A stretch of 64,000 nucleotides of DNA from Romboutsia sedimentorum. GTDB taxonomy: Bacteria > Bacillota > Clostridia > Peptostreptococcales > Peptostreptococcaceae. Location: positions 62,001 through 126,000 of the forward strand of contig NZ_JASKYM010000005.1 of the NCBI RefSeq assembly GCF_030131845.1, given 5' to 3'. Positions 1-8,675 of this stretch are shown here, one piece after another (within the stretch, counting starts at the first letter, position 1; the number at the start of each line of letters is the position of its first letter). A program made the translations under genes and the position numbers. A model generated the notes under the pieces. That model worked only from the letters and a program-made list of their open reading frames with translations, searched no databases and was not told the DNA's origin.

Positions 1-129
1 GCTATAGCAAATTATATTAAGGTGCTATTTAAAGTTCTAAAAAGGTAATAACAATGTGTTTTTACACATAAATATAAGAATAGTGTTTATATTTATGTAG
101 TTTATGTAGTTATGGAAGGGGATTATTAA

Positions 130-1722
130 ATGGAAAAATATTATAAAAAGTCTATAGTAGAAATATTTATAAAAATTAATGATATGATAACTAGTTTATA
201 TGATGAATATGATTGTTTTGTACAGTTGGAAATAACGACACTAGATGGAATTGTAACATATATGGAACTATCAAACAATGAAGAAAAAAATATAAACATA
301 AGTAAAAATATGATAGTATATGACAACGTAGCAATCGCAATAAGTGATATAGTGAAAGTGAAAATATTAACTGATAATGAAATTAAAGATGAACTAATTA
401 TGGAATTTGAAAATACGGATGTATTTACTTCAAGAAGTACATACAATAAAAATTACCAAAGAAGATATAGCAAGAAAATGAATGATAAAAATATTGAAGA
501 TTATATAAAAGAAAACTATAAAAATATAGATTCAATAAAATTTAACAGTATTGTAGATGAAAATCATACAAAAGGTAGAGCATACGAAAAGATAATAAAA
601 GAAGAGGTTTTAAGTGATGAAACATATTTAGATTCAAAACAAGTAGACGTTTTACAAAGTGTAAATATAGATGTACAAAAAACTGAGGCTATTAACTATA
701 TAAAAACACATCCTCAAGAAATAATAACTAATATAGAGGTTGAAGAAAAAAAAGTTTTAACAAATAATGCACAAGAGGCAGAAGTAGCTAGACCGGTACA
801 AACAAAGCCTGTAAAAGTAATAACTAACATAGATATAGATGATTGCGATGTAGTAGTAGCTCAATCCACTACAAGGGCTATAAAAGATATAAAACAAAAT
901 CAGTCTGGCGTTGTTATAGATTTAGCACCTGATTACATAGGCGGAGTTATAGGGAATATAAATACTACAGATAATATAATTAAATCAAAAACTATTGATA
1001 TTTTAAGCTTAGAGCCATTAAATAAACAGGTAAGCAAAGATGAGGTAAGTTCAAAATCACTAATGTTAGATCCTACAGGAGACGGATATGTAGGAGTTGT
1101 GTTAGATGATGGGACATTTGAACCATTAAAAATAGAATTAAAGACAATAACTGTATTAGAAGATGATTCTAATAACTTATTAGGAAATATAGATATTAAT
1201 AAACAAATAGGTAAAGTTGTTAAAGATATTGGCCAGCATAAAGCAAACTTAATAGAATCATTAGATATTGAATATGCCGATAATTTAGTAGAATATAAAT
1301 CAGAAAATTTAGAGTCTATAAAAAATATTATAAACACGTCAAAAGATATTGTAAATTCTATAACTAATAAATACGATACCGTTAATGTTGTTACAAAGGA
1401 AGAAACAGAATTGATAAATGATATAATAAATATAAGTGGAAACTCTATACAACAAATAGAAGATATAAAAACAACACCAGTTATACAATCAATAAAACCG
1501 ATAAATGATTATAAAAGCGTTACAGAAAATATTAAATTAAGCAAAGTAAATGTAAATGTAGTTAAGGATATAGAAACTGTTGGTAAGGATGATTTTAACT
1601 TATATAAAGAAAATATAAATGGAAGTATAGAATATGTTGGGGATGGAATAATGATTGTTAATAATGGTGATTCAGATATAACTATTTATTCCACAGAAAA
1701 TATTAATTCTGTGAATTTATAA
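130..1722 (+). CDS. Large hypothetical protein, unrecognised
   Basis: A 530-residue protein starting at an ATG behind a good site (GGAAGGGGA). I do not recognise the family. The N-terminal ~100 residues look globular, with alternating hydrophobic strands. The rest is acidic and rich in Asn, Ile, Asp and Lys, with loosely repeated segments such as VITNIDIDD and IITNIEVEE near residues 195-240. No signal peptide, membrane segment or cysteine cluster is visible. It converges with two cysteine-rich spore-type genes, with an insertion sequence between them, so a sporulation role is possible but is inference from position only. The gene end lies 29 bp before the left end of the insertion sequence, so its original terminator may have been displaced. 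Confidence 0.75.
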   Translation: MEKYYKKSIVEIFIKINDMITSLYDEYDCFVQLEITTLDGIVTYMELSNNEEKNINISKNMIVYDNVAIAISDIVKVKILTDNEIKDELIMEFENTDVFTSRSTYNKNYQRRYSKKMNDKNIEDYIKENYKNIDSIKFNSIVDENHTKGRAYEKIIKEEVLSDETYLDSKQVDVLQSVNIDVQKTEAINYIKTHPQEIITNIEVEEKKVLTNNAQEAEVARPVQTKPVKVITNIDIDDCDVVVAQSTTRAIKDIKQNQSGVVIDLAPDYIGGVIGNINTTDNIIKSKTIDILSLEPLNKQVSKDEVSSKSLMLDPTGDGYVGVVLDDGTFEPLKIELKTITVLEDDSNNLLGNIDINKQIGKVVKDIGQHKANLIESLDIEYADNLVEYKSENLESIKNIINTSKDIVNSITNKYDTVNVVTKEETELINDIINISGNSIQQIEDIKTTPVIQSIKPINDYKSVTENIKLSKVNVNVVKDIETVGKDDFNLYKENINGSIEYVGDGIMIVNNGDSDITIYSTENINSVNL

Positions 1723-1791
1723 GATGTATGCAAAAACTTTATATTTAAAGATAAAGGGGCTGTCTCAAAATAAAATAAGGATAGTCCGACA

Positions 1792-1826
1792 AAAAAATGA
1801 ACTCTAGTGACTAGAGTTCATTTTTT
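1792..1826 (+). terminator. Terminator-like hairpin inside the left end of the IS
   Basis: A perfect inverted repeat of about 16 bp (AAAAAATGAACTCTAG ... CTAGAGTTCATTTTTT) with a tiny loop, ending in a T-run just upstream of the transposase. Such hairpins are thought to block read-through transcription from outside into a transposase gene. Confidence 0.7.
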
Positions 1827-1843
1827 ATGTACAGAATTAATTT

Positions 1844-3457
1844 ATGCTAAAAAACAAAACTATACATAAAGATTATAACCAAGTTATAAATACTAATAAC
1901 CAATTATCGATAAAAACTTTAGAAGAAATAATACCACATAATGATTCGGTTAGGATACTAAGCCAAATAATGGAGGAATTAAATTACGAAAAATTAATGA
2001 AGGCATATTCCCCGAAGGGAAGAAATCCAGTGGTCTCACCGAAGGTATTATTTAAAGTTTTAGTATATGCTTATATGAATAACATTTATTCTAGTAGAAA
2101 AATAGAAAAGGTATGTCGCAGAGATATTAATTTTATGTGGCTTTTACAAGGAGAAAAAACTCCAGATCATAATACGATATCTAGATTTAGAAGTAATAGA
2201 ATTTCAGTAGCAGGAGAAGATCTATTTTATCAATTAATTAAAAAGTTGTTAAAGTTAAAAGAGATTAAATTTGAAAATATATTTATAGACGGAACAAAAA
2301 TAGAGGCTAACGCCAATAAATATACTTTTGTATGGAAAAAATCAACCGATAAATCTGAAGTTAAATTACAAGAAAAACTTAGAATATTAATAAGAACTCT
2401 AAATGATGAGTTGAATATAAATTATACAATTTATACAGTTCAAGATAAAATTACAGTGCAACAAGTATCTGAAATTCTAACAACTTTAAATAAAATTAAG
2501 ATTTCTGAAAATATAGAATTTGTACATGGAAAAGGTAAAAGAAAATCAAAACTACAAAGATTTATAGAACGATTTGACGAATTAGCTCATAGACAAGGAA
2601 AATATGACAATTATAACTCTATATTCGATGGTAGAAATAGTTTTTCTAAAACAGATAAAGATGCTACATTTATGCATATGAAAGAAGATCATATGAGAAA
2701 TGCTCAACTTAAACCAGGATATAATGTACAAATTGGGGTTGAAGGTGAATATATAGTTGGACTAGATATTTCTAGTGAAAGATCTGATCAATTGACTCTT
2801 ATACCATTTCTTAAAAATTTAAAATTAAAATTACATAAAACATACAAAAATGTAGTTGCCGATGCAGGATATGAAAGTGAAGAAAACTATGTATATTTAC
2901 TAGAAAATAAGCATAATTCATTTATAAAACCTCAAAATTATGAGTCTAGAAAGAAAAATAAGTTTAAAAATAATATTAGCAAAAGAGAAAATATGCATTA
3001 TGATGAACAAAATGATTGTTATATATGTTATAACCGTAAGGTTTTGATGCCTATCGGCAGAAAATCAAAAAAATCAAAATCAGGATATAAATCCATATTA
3101 ACTATATATGAATGTGAAGATTGTAATGGTTGTGAGTACAAGGATAAATGTACTAAAGCTAAAGGAAATAGACAGATACATGTTTCAAAAAAATTTATAG
3201 ATTTAAGAGAGAATTCACTAACTAATATAAAAAGTGCCGGAGGCATATTACTTAGAATGAATAGATCTATACAAGTTGAAGGTACATTTGGAGTTTTAAA
3301 AGAAAATTATGGATTCAGACAATTTCTAACTAGGGGCAAAGAGAATGTAAAGTGTGAATTTTTACTCCTAACATTTGCATTTAATATAAATAAATTGCAT
3401 ACTAAAATGCGTAAAAATAAGTTAGGTGTATCTTTTTTCATAAAAGATATAGCTTAA
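1844..3457 (+). CDS. IS1182-family transposase
   Basis: A 537-residue DDE transposase of the usual length for IS1182 elements. The N-terminal DUF772-like helical domain (about residues 45-120, including SPKVLFKVLVYAYMNN) is followed by the catalytic core beginning around FIDGTKIEANANKY. The second catalytic region is around KNVVADAGYESEENY, and the C-terminal glutamate segment is around VEGTFGVLKENYGF. A Cys-rich patch (YECEDCNGCEYKDKC) before the C-terminus is typical of the family. The frame is uninterrupted and the inverted repeats are intact, so the element may still be active. It is alone within the element. Confidence 0.92.
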   Translation: MLKNKTIHKDYNQVINTNNQLSIKTLEEIIPHNDSVRILSQIMEELNYEKLMKAYSPKGRNPVVSPKVLFKVLVYAYMNNIYSSRKIEKVCRRDINFMWLLQGEKTPDHNTISRFRSNRISVAGEDLFYQLIKKLLKLKEIKFENIFIDGTKIEANANKYTFVWKKSTDKSEVKLQEKLRILIRTLNDELNINYTIYTVQDKITVQQVSEILTTLNKIKISENIEFVHGKGKRKSKLQRFIERFDELAHRQGKYDNYNSIFDGRNSFSKTDKDATFMHMKEDHMRNAQLKPGYNVQIGVEGEYIVGLDISSERSDQLTLIPFLKNLKLKLHKTYKNVVADAGYESEENYVYLLENKHNSFIKPQNYESRKKNKFKNNISKRENMHYDEQNDCYICYNRKVLMPIGRKSKKSKSGYKSILTIYECEDCNGCEYKDKCTKAKGNRQIHVSKKFIDLRENSLTNIKSAGGILLRMNRSIQVEGTFGVLKENYGFRQFLTRGKENVKCEFLLLTFAFNINKLHTKMRKNKLGVSFFIKDIA

Positions 3458-3635
3458 GAATATTAAATCAATAAAAAAAAGAGATTTGGAAAATCTTGTT
3501 TTTGTGATGCACAAATAAGGTTGATTTTTCTTAAATAGAAAAAAAGAAGGTGCCTCGTCTAATGATTTCTAAAAATCATTTTGAGACACCCCCTTTATAA
3601 AATAGATTTAATTTTTAAATGAAAATTTGAGAATC

Positions 3636-4406
3636 TTAATAATTTAAAAATTCTATAGAATCTAAGCAAACAAAGTATATCATATTTACAGTAGTAGTAG
3701 TATTAGAAAGAACTAAAACATTTCCTACTCTACCTAAAACTTTAACGTTTTGTAAAGCTAACCATCCACCAGTTAAGCTAACTATATTTGAACTAAATGA
3801 GTTGAAAATTGAATTGAAGACACCTTCGTTACAACAACAGTCCTCACATTTAATAGAACATTTTTCGTGAGAATCATCAAGTAATGCAATTAAATTAGCT
3901 TCAAATTCACTTCTAGTAATAGCTGTAGTGTTATATGTGAACGCTACAGCCTGTATGTTGCATAAAGAAGCATGGTTTATATTTAATGCTAGAGAAGCAG
4001 AGCCAGGTACAGGATAAAATACCTCAGTAGTAGGTGTCAATCTTAAAGAACTACAACTACAAGATTCAAAACCACTAAATGTAGCATCTGGCACAGATAT
4101 ATTATCACCATCAGTTATTGCAGCAGTAAGTTGAGCTCCTGCTAAGAGATGTTTTCCTATAAATCCAAATTGATTAAAGTTAACATAAGGATTTACTGTT
4201 GGACAAGTTAATAGTTCTAAAGATTTTTTCATACTATCTTTGCAACAACAAGTTTCTTTTTTATTATTTTCATGTTTATTATCTTTAGATTCACAGTAAC
4301 AAGGCTCTTCCTTTTTACTGTAGCAAGGATCTTCTTTTTTATCATAGCAGTTACATTTAGAATTACCGTCTTTCCAACCATTTCTATTTGATTCACAATT
4401 AGGCAT
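3636..4406 (-). CDS. Cysteine-rich spore-coat/exosporium-like protein, copy 1
   Basis: A 256-residue protein with an ATG start 9 nt after AAGGAG. The N-terminal ~75 residues are extremely rich in Cys, Lys, Glu and Asn (runs such as CNCYDKKEDPCYSKKEEPCY and KETCCCKD). The body has further clusters (ESCSCSS, KCEDCCCNEG) in a hydrophobic/Ser/Thr scaffold. Cysteine-rich proteins of this kind build the cross-linked outer spore layers of clostridia; I cannot name the exact orthologue. Its paralogue lies directly upstream (4702-5364) and shares nearly the whole body, but lacks about 35 residues of the N-terminal cysteine-rich extension. The IS1182 element abuts its 3' end, so the native terminator may have been lost. 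Confidence 0.8.
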   Translation of the reverse strand: MPNCESNRNGWKDGNSKCNCYDKKEDPCYSKKEEPCYCESKDNKHENNKKETCCCKDSMKKSLELLTCPTVNPYVNFNQFGFIGKHLLAGAQLTAAITDGDNISVPDATFSGFESCSCSSLRLTPTTEVFYPVPGSASLALNINHASLCNIQAVAFTYNTTAITRSEFEANLIALLDDSHEKCSIKCEDCCCNEGVFNSIFNSFSSNIVSLTGGWLALQNVKVLGRVGNVLVLSNTTTTVNMIYFVCLDSIEFLNY

Positions 4407-4461
4407 ATTATCATACTCCTTAAATTACATAATTCATAGGCGATTTTATAACCTACGTACT

Positions 4462-4491
4462 TATAATATATTTAAAATTATAGAAAAAAGT
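4462..4491 (-). promoter_or_regulatory. Probable sigma-K-type promoter of cysteine-rich gene 1
   Basis: On the minus strand, AC, 17 nt, then AATATATTATA: one base off a CATANNNTA -10 at sigma-K spacing. The same elements and spacing recur before the paralogue at 5420-5449 although the spacer has diverged, which supports function. The link to sigma-K is inference. Confidence 0.45.
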
Positions 4492-4576
4492 TACATATAA
4501 CATAAAAAAATATTTATAATATTTATGCATAAACATAACTTAGTAAATTTAATATGAATTTAGTTTTTTTTATAAA

Positions 4577-4640
4577 TACAATAAATTAAAAAGCTTGATT
4601 CTAAATGTATATCAGAATCAGACCTTTTTAATTTATTGTA
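4577..4640. terminator. Long hairpin between the paralogous cysteine-rich genes
   Basis: A perfect 17 bp outer stem (4577-4593 with 4624-4640) plus an inner 7 bp stem (TGATTCT/AGAATCA). It lies 3' of the 4702-5364 gene. The T-run follows on the plus strand, so it may act in both directions. Confidence 0.6.
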
Positions 4641-4701
4641 TTTTTTAGATTGTCTAATACACAAGGCATTAATCATACAGTCGTAATCTATATAAATTAT
4701 A

Positions 4702-5364
4702 TTAATAATTTAAAAATTCTACAGAATCTAAGCAAACAAAGTATATTGTATGAGAAGAAACATTATTAGAAAGAACTAAAACATTTCCTACTCTACCTAA
4801 AACTTTAGCACTCTGTATAGCTAACCATCCAGCAGTTAAGCTATTTATATTTGAACTAAATGAGTTGTAAATTGAATTGAAAACACCTTCATTACAACAA
4901 CATTCTTCACATTTAATAAAACATTTATCATGAGAATCATCAAGTAATGCAGTTAAATTAGCTTCAAATTCAGCTTGAGTAATAGTTGCAGTGCTATATG
5001 TGAATGCTATAGATTCTACATCACATAAAGATGCATGATTTGCAGTTAATCCTAGAGTTGCAGTATCTGTAATTACAGGATAGTTTATATCGGTAGTAGG
5101 TGTTAACCTTACAGAACTACAACTACAAGATTCAAAGCCACTAAATGTAGCAGCAGGTGAAACTATATTGTCACCATCAAGTAATGTAGCAGTAAGTTGA
5201 GTTCCTACTAAATAATGTTTTCCTATAAATGCAAAGTTATTAAAGTTAACATAAGGATTTATTGTTGAGCAAGTTAATAGTTCTAAAGCTTTTTTCATGC
5301 TATCTTTGCAACAGCAAGTTTCTTTTTTATCATGTTTATCATCTTTAGATTCACAATTAGCCAT
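4702..5364 (-). CDS. Cysteine-rich spore-coat/exosporium-like protein, copy 2
   Basis: A 220-residue paralogue of the downstream minus-strand gene. They share the stretches KETCCCKDSMKKALELLTC, GDNI, TFSGFESCSCSS, LTALLDDSHDKC, CCCNEGVFNSI and the C-terminus VCLDSVEFLNY. The N-terminal extension is short (MANCESKDDKHDKKE), so the copies differ mainly by expansion or contraction of the cysteine-rich repeat. The ATG is preceded by AAGGAG at 9 nt. Each gene has its own promoter-like block and 3' hairpin region, so they look like independently transcribed tandem duplicates rather than an operon. A structural spore protein is the best guess, from composition only. Confidence 0.8.
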   Translation of the reverse strand: MANCESKDDKHDKKETCCCKDSMKKALELLTCSTINPYVNFNNFAFIGKHYLVGTQLTATLLDGDNIVSPAATFSGFESCSCSSVRLTPTTDINYPVITDTATLGLTANHASLCDVESIAFTYSTATITQAEFEANLTALLDDSHDKCFIKCEECCCNEGVFNSIYNSFSSNINSLTAGWLAIQSAKVLGRVGNVLVLSNNVSSHTIYFVCLDSVEFLNY

Positions 5365-5419
5365 ATAATTATACTCCTTAAATTACATAATTCATAGATA
5401 ATTTGATAACCTATGTACT

Positions 5420-5449
5420 TATAATATATTTAATAATATAGAGAACAGT
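5420..5449 (-). promoter_or_regulatory. Probable sigma-K-type promoter of cysteine-rich gene 2
   Basis: Minus strand: AC, exactly 17 nt, AATATATTATA, matching the block before the downstream paralogue. The surrounding 5' leader, including the AAGGAG site, is also conserved between the two genes. Confidence 0.45.
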
Positions 5450-5570
5450 TACATATAAGACAAAAAATATTTATTAATAAACATAAATTAAAGCGAATTT
5501 AATATGAAATTGAATTTTTAAACAAATAAATGTAAATAATTTAAATGAAAAGAATAAGGAAGGTGAGCAG

Positions 5571-6503
5571 ATGATAAAAGAACGTAAAGTAAAAGAACCA
5601 ATTGTTGCAATAAGTAAAGCAATTAGTGAAGGAAAATCTTTAGAAAAAGCACTAGACTTATTACCGATGGATAAAGTAATACAAAAAGGGGATGTTGTAA
5701 TAATAACTCCAAATTGGGTAAAAGATAAAAAGCCTAAAGATGGAGTAGTGGTAGGCCCTAAAACACTAAAAAAACTTATACAATATGTAAAATCTAAACA
5801 ACCAGGTAAGATATATATAGCAGTTGGCTCAGCAGGCGCTAAAACACCTGATGTTATGAAAAAAGTAGGATATGATAAGGTAATACAAGATGAAGAAGTA
5901 GAATTTATTGATATGAATTATGGACCATACATAAACTTAGAACTAAATCATAAAATAATAAAATCTACACCCATTAATAAAGTAATAGATGAAGCTGATG
6001 TTATAATATCATTTACACAATTAAAACAACATGAGGAAGCAACAGTAACAGCATCTATAAAAAACATAGCAATGGGATGGCCACCAGCAGAAATTCATGG
6101 ATATCCTAAAAAAAATACAGGTATACATGAAGACTTACATGGATTTATAAGAAGTTTTGCAAATAAAGTGCCTATAGATTTAAGTATAATAAGTTGCGAT
6201 AAAGCAATGATAGGAACAGGGCCTACTAATGGTATGGCAGTAGATACTCCAGGGCTTATAATAGCATCTACAGACCCTCTTGCAGCAGATGCTATAGGTG
6301 CAAGATTACTTGGGTTCTTACCACAAGCAGTATGTTATTTATATGGGTTATACAAAGATGGTATAGGAGAAGTTAAACCTGAGAATATGGATATAAAAGG
6401 AATAGATTTAGTAGAAGCTGAAAAGATATTTAGCAAGGCAGCTTATGGAAAAAGTGATGTTATGGTTGATAAAGAAAAATTTAAAGATATACATGGACAA
6501 TAA
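5571..6503 (+). CDS. DUF362-domain protein
   Basis: A 310-residue protein of the DUF362 family (uncharacterised, often beside ferredoxins or radical/Fe-S enzymes). Recognisable features are the N-terminal DKVIQKGDVVIITPNWV region, GSAGAKTPDVMKKVGY, DVIISFTQLKQHEEATVT with SIKNIAMGW, and the C-terminal STDPLAADAIGARLLGF. This version lacks the C-terminal 4Fe-4S ferredoxin motif found in some members. The ATG follows AAGGTGAGCAG. A small basic gene follows about 100 bp downstream with no terminator between. The function is unknown. Confidence 0.85.
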   Translation: MIKERKVKEPIVAISKAISEGKSLEKALDLLPMDKVIQKGDVVIITPNWVKDKKPKDGVVVGPKTLKKLIQYVKSKQPGKIYIAVGSAGAKTPDVMKKVGYDKVIQDEEVEFIDMNYGPYINLELNHKIIKSTPINKVIDEADVIISFTQLKQHEEATVTASIKNIAMGWPPAEIHGYPKKNTGIHEDLHGFIRSFANKVPIDLSIISCDKAMIGTGPTNGMAVDTPGLIIASTDPLAADAIGARLLGFLPQAVCYLYGLYKDGIGEVKPENMDIKGIDLVEAEKIFSKAAYGKSDVMVDKEKFKDIHGQ

Positions 6504-6602
6504 AAAATTAAATAGTCTAAAAATATGAAAATTTTTACAAGAATTTTAAAAAGTAATAAGTGTAATAATAACAATAGAAATAAATCAAAAGGATGTGGCA
6601 GT

Positions 6603-6830
6603 ATGACTCATAAAAAACAAGAAAATATAAAAAAAATGCAAAACTATCAAAAAGAAAAATTAGAAATAGCAAAAGAGTTAGGTATAAATGGTGCTAATAG
6701 TAGTGAAGTTAATGTTAAAATAGCATCACAAGGAGAGCCTGAACACAGTAATAAAACTATGACTAAGCAAAGAAATATGCAAAGTAAGCAAAAAACAGCA
6801 AGAGAGAAAAATGAACTTGTAATAAGATAA
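6603..6830 (+). CDS. Small basic hydrophilic protein
   Basis: A 75-residue Lys/Gln/Asn-rich protein. I chose the ATG at 6603 because AAAAGGATGTGG lies just upstream; an earlier in-frame start at 6525 has no ribosome site. It is entirely hydrophilic and contains QKEKLEIAKELGI, which resembles LEIAEELNI in the small basic protein at 45046-45210. Such short proteins in sporeformers are often spore-core or small acid-soluble-like, but no known signature is present, so this stays a hypothesis. It probably shares a transcript with the DUF362 gene. Confidence 0.65.
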   Translation: MTHKKQENIKKMQNYQKEKLEIAKELGINGANSSEVNVKIASQGEPEHSNKTMTKQRNMQSKQKTAREKNELVIR

Positions 6831-6841
6831 GTTAAATTTTA

Positions 6842-6870
6842 TTGACAATATTTTATACAAATAGTATATT
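6842..6870 (+). promoter_or_regulatory. Sigma-A promoter for eutG
   Basis: TTGACA at 6842-6847, 17 nt, TATATT at 6865-6870, placing the transcript start just before the ANTAR leader. Confidence 0.8.
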
Positions 6871-6879
6871 AAAAATAAT

Positions 6880-6940
6880 ACACAAAGGCGTGTTTAAAGA
6901 GCAAAGGAGCTCCATAGGATTATATCTATGGAGTTTTTTT
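6880..6940 (+). promoter_or_regulatory. ANTAR (EutV) antitermination leader of eutG
   Basis: First hairpin ACAC-AAAGGC-GTGT (6880-6893), second GAGC-AAAGGA-GCTC (6899-6912). Both have a hexaloop with A at position 1 and G at position 4, the known ANTAR-RNA signature. The second hairpin overlaps the 5' arm of a terminator (CTCCATAG 6910-6917 with CTATGGAG 6926-6933, then a T-run). EutV binding to the hairpins should prevent the terminator from forming. Confidence 0.9.
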
Positions 6941-6980
6941 GTTTTTACACAAACACTATATTAAAAAGGGAGAGATAAAA

Positions 6981-8111
6981 TTGTATAATTTTGAAATTAA
7001 AACAAAGATAAAATTCGGAAAAGGATCATTAGAGTCAATTAGTGAAATCAAAAATAAGAAAATACTAATAATAACAGATCCGTTTATGATTAAATCTAAA
7101 ATGATAGATAAAATTTTAGAACATATTAAAGAATCTAGCTATGAGATATTTAGTGATATAGTTCCAGATCCACCAATAGAACTTATAGTTAGCGGAGTAG
7201 AAGTGTGTGATAGAGTAAAGCCACAAGTTATTATAGCTTTGGGTGGAGGGTCTGCAATAGATGCAGCCAAAGCTATAATGGACTTTTCAAAAAAAATATT
7301 AAAAACACAAGAAATAGAATTTATAGCAATCCCAACTACAAGTGGAACAGGATCAGAGGTAACATCTTTTTCTGTAATAACAGATAACCAAAAAGGAGCA
7401 AAATATCCATTAGTGTCAGATGAACTTCTTCCTGATATAGCCATACTAGACCCTGAATTAGTAAAAACAGTGCCTAACTTTATAACAGCAGATACAGGTA
7501 TGGATGTACTTACTCATGCAATAGAAGCTTATGTATCAACTAATGCAAATGATTTTTCTGATGCACTTGCTGAAAAAGCTATAAAGTTGGTGTGTAAATA
7601 TTTAATTAAAACATATAAAAATGGAGAAGATCTTGATGCTAGAGAAAAAATGCATAATGCATCATGCTTAGCAGGATTGGCTTTTAATAATGCATCTCTT
7701 GGTGTAAACCACTCTATAGCACATGTACTAGGTGGTAAATTCCATGTACCTCATGGAAGAACAAATTCAATTTTACTTCCTCATGTAATAGAATATAATG
7801 CAGATATAGTAGGATATAATAATACAGACTATTCTTTAGCTGCAAAGAAGTATGCAGATATAGCTAGTTTTTTAGGGTTGAATTCATCTAATATAAGAGT
7901 TGGGGTGAAAAGTTTAGTTAATGAAATTAAAAAAATGCAAAAAGAAATGAATATGCCAACTAAGCTAAGTGAGTGTAAGATAAATATTAACGATATAACT
8001 GATTTAGAAAAAGAAATAGCAGCTTTAGCAATAAAAGATGCATGTACTAAAACTAATCCTAAACAGCCAACAGAAAAAGAAATAATAAACATATTAAATA
8101 AAATCAAATAG
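6981..8111 (+). CDS. eutG: Iron-type alcohol dehydrogenase EutG
   Basis: A 376-residue group III (iron-containing) alcohol dehydrogenase that reduces ethanolamine-derived acetaldehyde to ethanol and regenerates NAD+. It shows the nucleotide-binding IALGGGSAIDAAKAIMDF, TTSGTGSEVT, HAIEAY and the metal-site histidines in HSIAHVLGGKFHVPHGRTN. The TTG at 6981 is chosen because GGGAGAG lies 6-7 nt upstream; an earlier in-frame start would fall inside the leader terminator. It is the first gene of the eut locus and has its own promoter and ANTAR leader. A second promoter after it means eutG can be expressed independently. Confidence 0.9.
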   Translation: MYNFEIKTKIKFGKGSLESISEIKNKKILIITDPFMIKSKMIDKILEHIKESSYEIFSDIVPDPPIELIVSGVEVCDRVKPQVIIALGGGSAIDAAKAIMDFSKKILKTQEIEFIAIPTTSGTGSEVTSFSVITDNQKGAKYPLVSDELLPDIAILDPELVKTVPNFITADTGMDVLTHAIEAYVSTNANDFSDALAEKAIKLVCKYLIKTYKNGEDLDAREKMHNASCLAGLAFNNASLGVNHSIAHVLGGKFHVPHGRTNSILLPHVIEYNADIVGYNNTDYSLAAKKYADIASFLGLNSSNIRVGVKSLVNEIKKMQKEMNMPTKLSECKININDITDLEKEIAALAIKDACTKTNPKQPTEKEIINILNKIK

Positions 8112-8160
8112 CGACATAAAGTGTCAAGGAAAATGTTTGTTATAAAAGATAAAATAAATA

Positions 8161-8189
8161 TTGACAAATATAAAACGAAAAATTATAAT
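8161..8189 (+). promoter_or_regulatory. Sigma-A promoter for eutS and the regulatory genes
   Basis: A consensus promoter: TTGACA 8161-8166, 17 nt, TATAAT 8184-8189, just upstream of the second ANTAR leader. Confidence 0.85.
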
Positions 8190-8195
8190 AAAAGT

Positions 8196-8280
8196 ATCAC
8201 AAAGGCGTGATAATTTATAAAAAAGCAATGAGGCTTCTTAAAGGATATGTTTTTATGTGTCTTTTAGAAGCCTCTATTTA
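8196..8280 (+). promoter_or_regulatory. ANTAR (EutV) antitermination leader of eutS
   Basis: Hairpin 1 is ATCAC-AAAGGC-GTGAT (8196-8211). Hairpin 2 is AAGC-AATGAG-GCTT (8223-8236). Both hexaloops keep A1 and G4. Hairpin 2 overlaps the terminator arm GAGGCTTCT starting at 8230, which pairs with AGAAGCCTC ending at 8274 before a T-rich tract. The first hairpin loop is identical to that of the eutG leader. Confidence 0.9.
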
Positions 8281-8322
8281 TTTAATAGCAACTAAAAGTT
8301 AGTAAAGAAAGCAGGGAATAAA

Positions 8323-8673
8323 TTGACACAAGATACTAAACAAAGAGTTATTCAAGAATATGTGCCAGGTAAACAAGTTACACTTGCTCATATAATAGCG
8401 AATCCAAATGAAGAAATATACAAGAAATTAGGTCTTATAATAGATAAAAAAGATGCAATTGGAATACTTACAATAACTCCCAGTGAAGCGTCAATAATAG
8501 CAGCAGATGTGGCAACAAAAGCATCGGGAGTATCATTAGGGTTTATAGATAGATTCAGTGGATCTTTAGTGGTTACGGGTGATGTAAGCTCTGTAGAGTC
8601 TGCACTTGATGAAGTATTACAAGTTTTAGGAAATATGCTAAACTTTACATCTACTAAGATAACGAGGACTTAA
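8323..8673 (+). CDS. eutS: Microcompartment shell protein EutS
   Basis: A 116-residue single BMC-domain protein of the circularly permuted, bent-hexamer EutS type. Its start is [20 protein letters not shown], followed by [23 protein letters not shown] and [18 protein letters not shown]. The TTG start at 8323 follows GCAGGGA. It forms part of the shell of the ethanolamine microcompartment. It is separated from eutP by 2 nt. Confidence 0.93.
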   Translation: MTQDTKQRVIQEYVPGKQVTLAHIIANPNEEIYKKLGLIIDKKDAIGILTITPSEASIIAADVATKASGVSLGFIDRFSGSLVVTGDVSSVESALDEVLQVLGNMLNFTSTKITRT

Positions 8674-8675
8674 AA

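Larger units (their letters stand above)
1751..3598 (+). mobile_element. IS1182-family insertion sequence, apparently intact
   Basis: A 1.85 kb element with one full-length transposase. The ends are near-perfect inverted repeats: 1751-1771 reads ATAAAGGGGCTGTCTCAAAAT, and 3578-3598 is its reverse complement with one mismatch. The outer 5 bp (ATAAA/TTTAT) may be target sequence rather than element. No convincing direct target duplication could be identified outside the repeats. It sits between two convergent genes and interrupts neither. Confidence 0.85.

Noticed and set aside
933-1337. Minus-strand open frame inside the 130-1722 gene
   Set aside because: It lies wholly within a longer plus-strand gene, has no ribosome site, and its hydrophobic composition is what antisense of an AT-rich gene gives.
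4229-4414. Second minus-strand frame over the cysteine-rich gene start
   Set aside because: An alternative frame of the Cys-rich N-terminus; the known-type product uses the other frame with a proper site.
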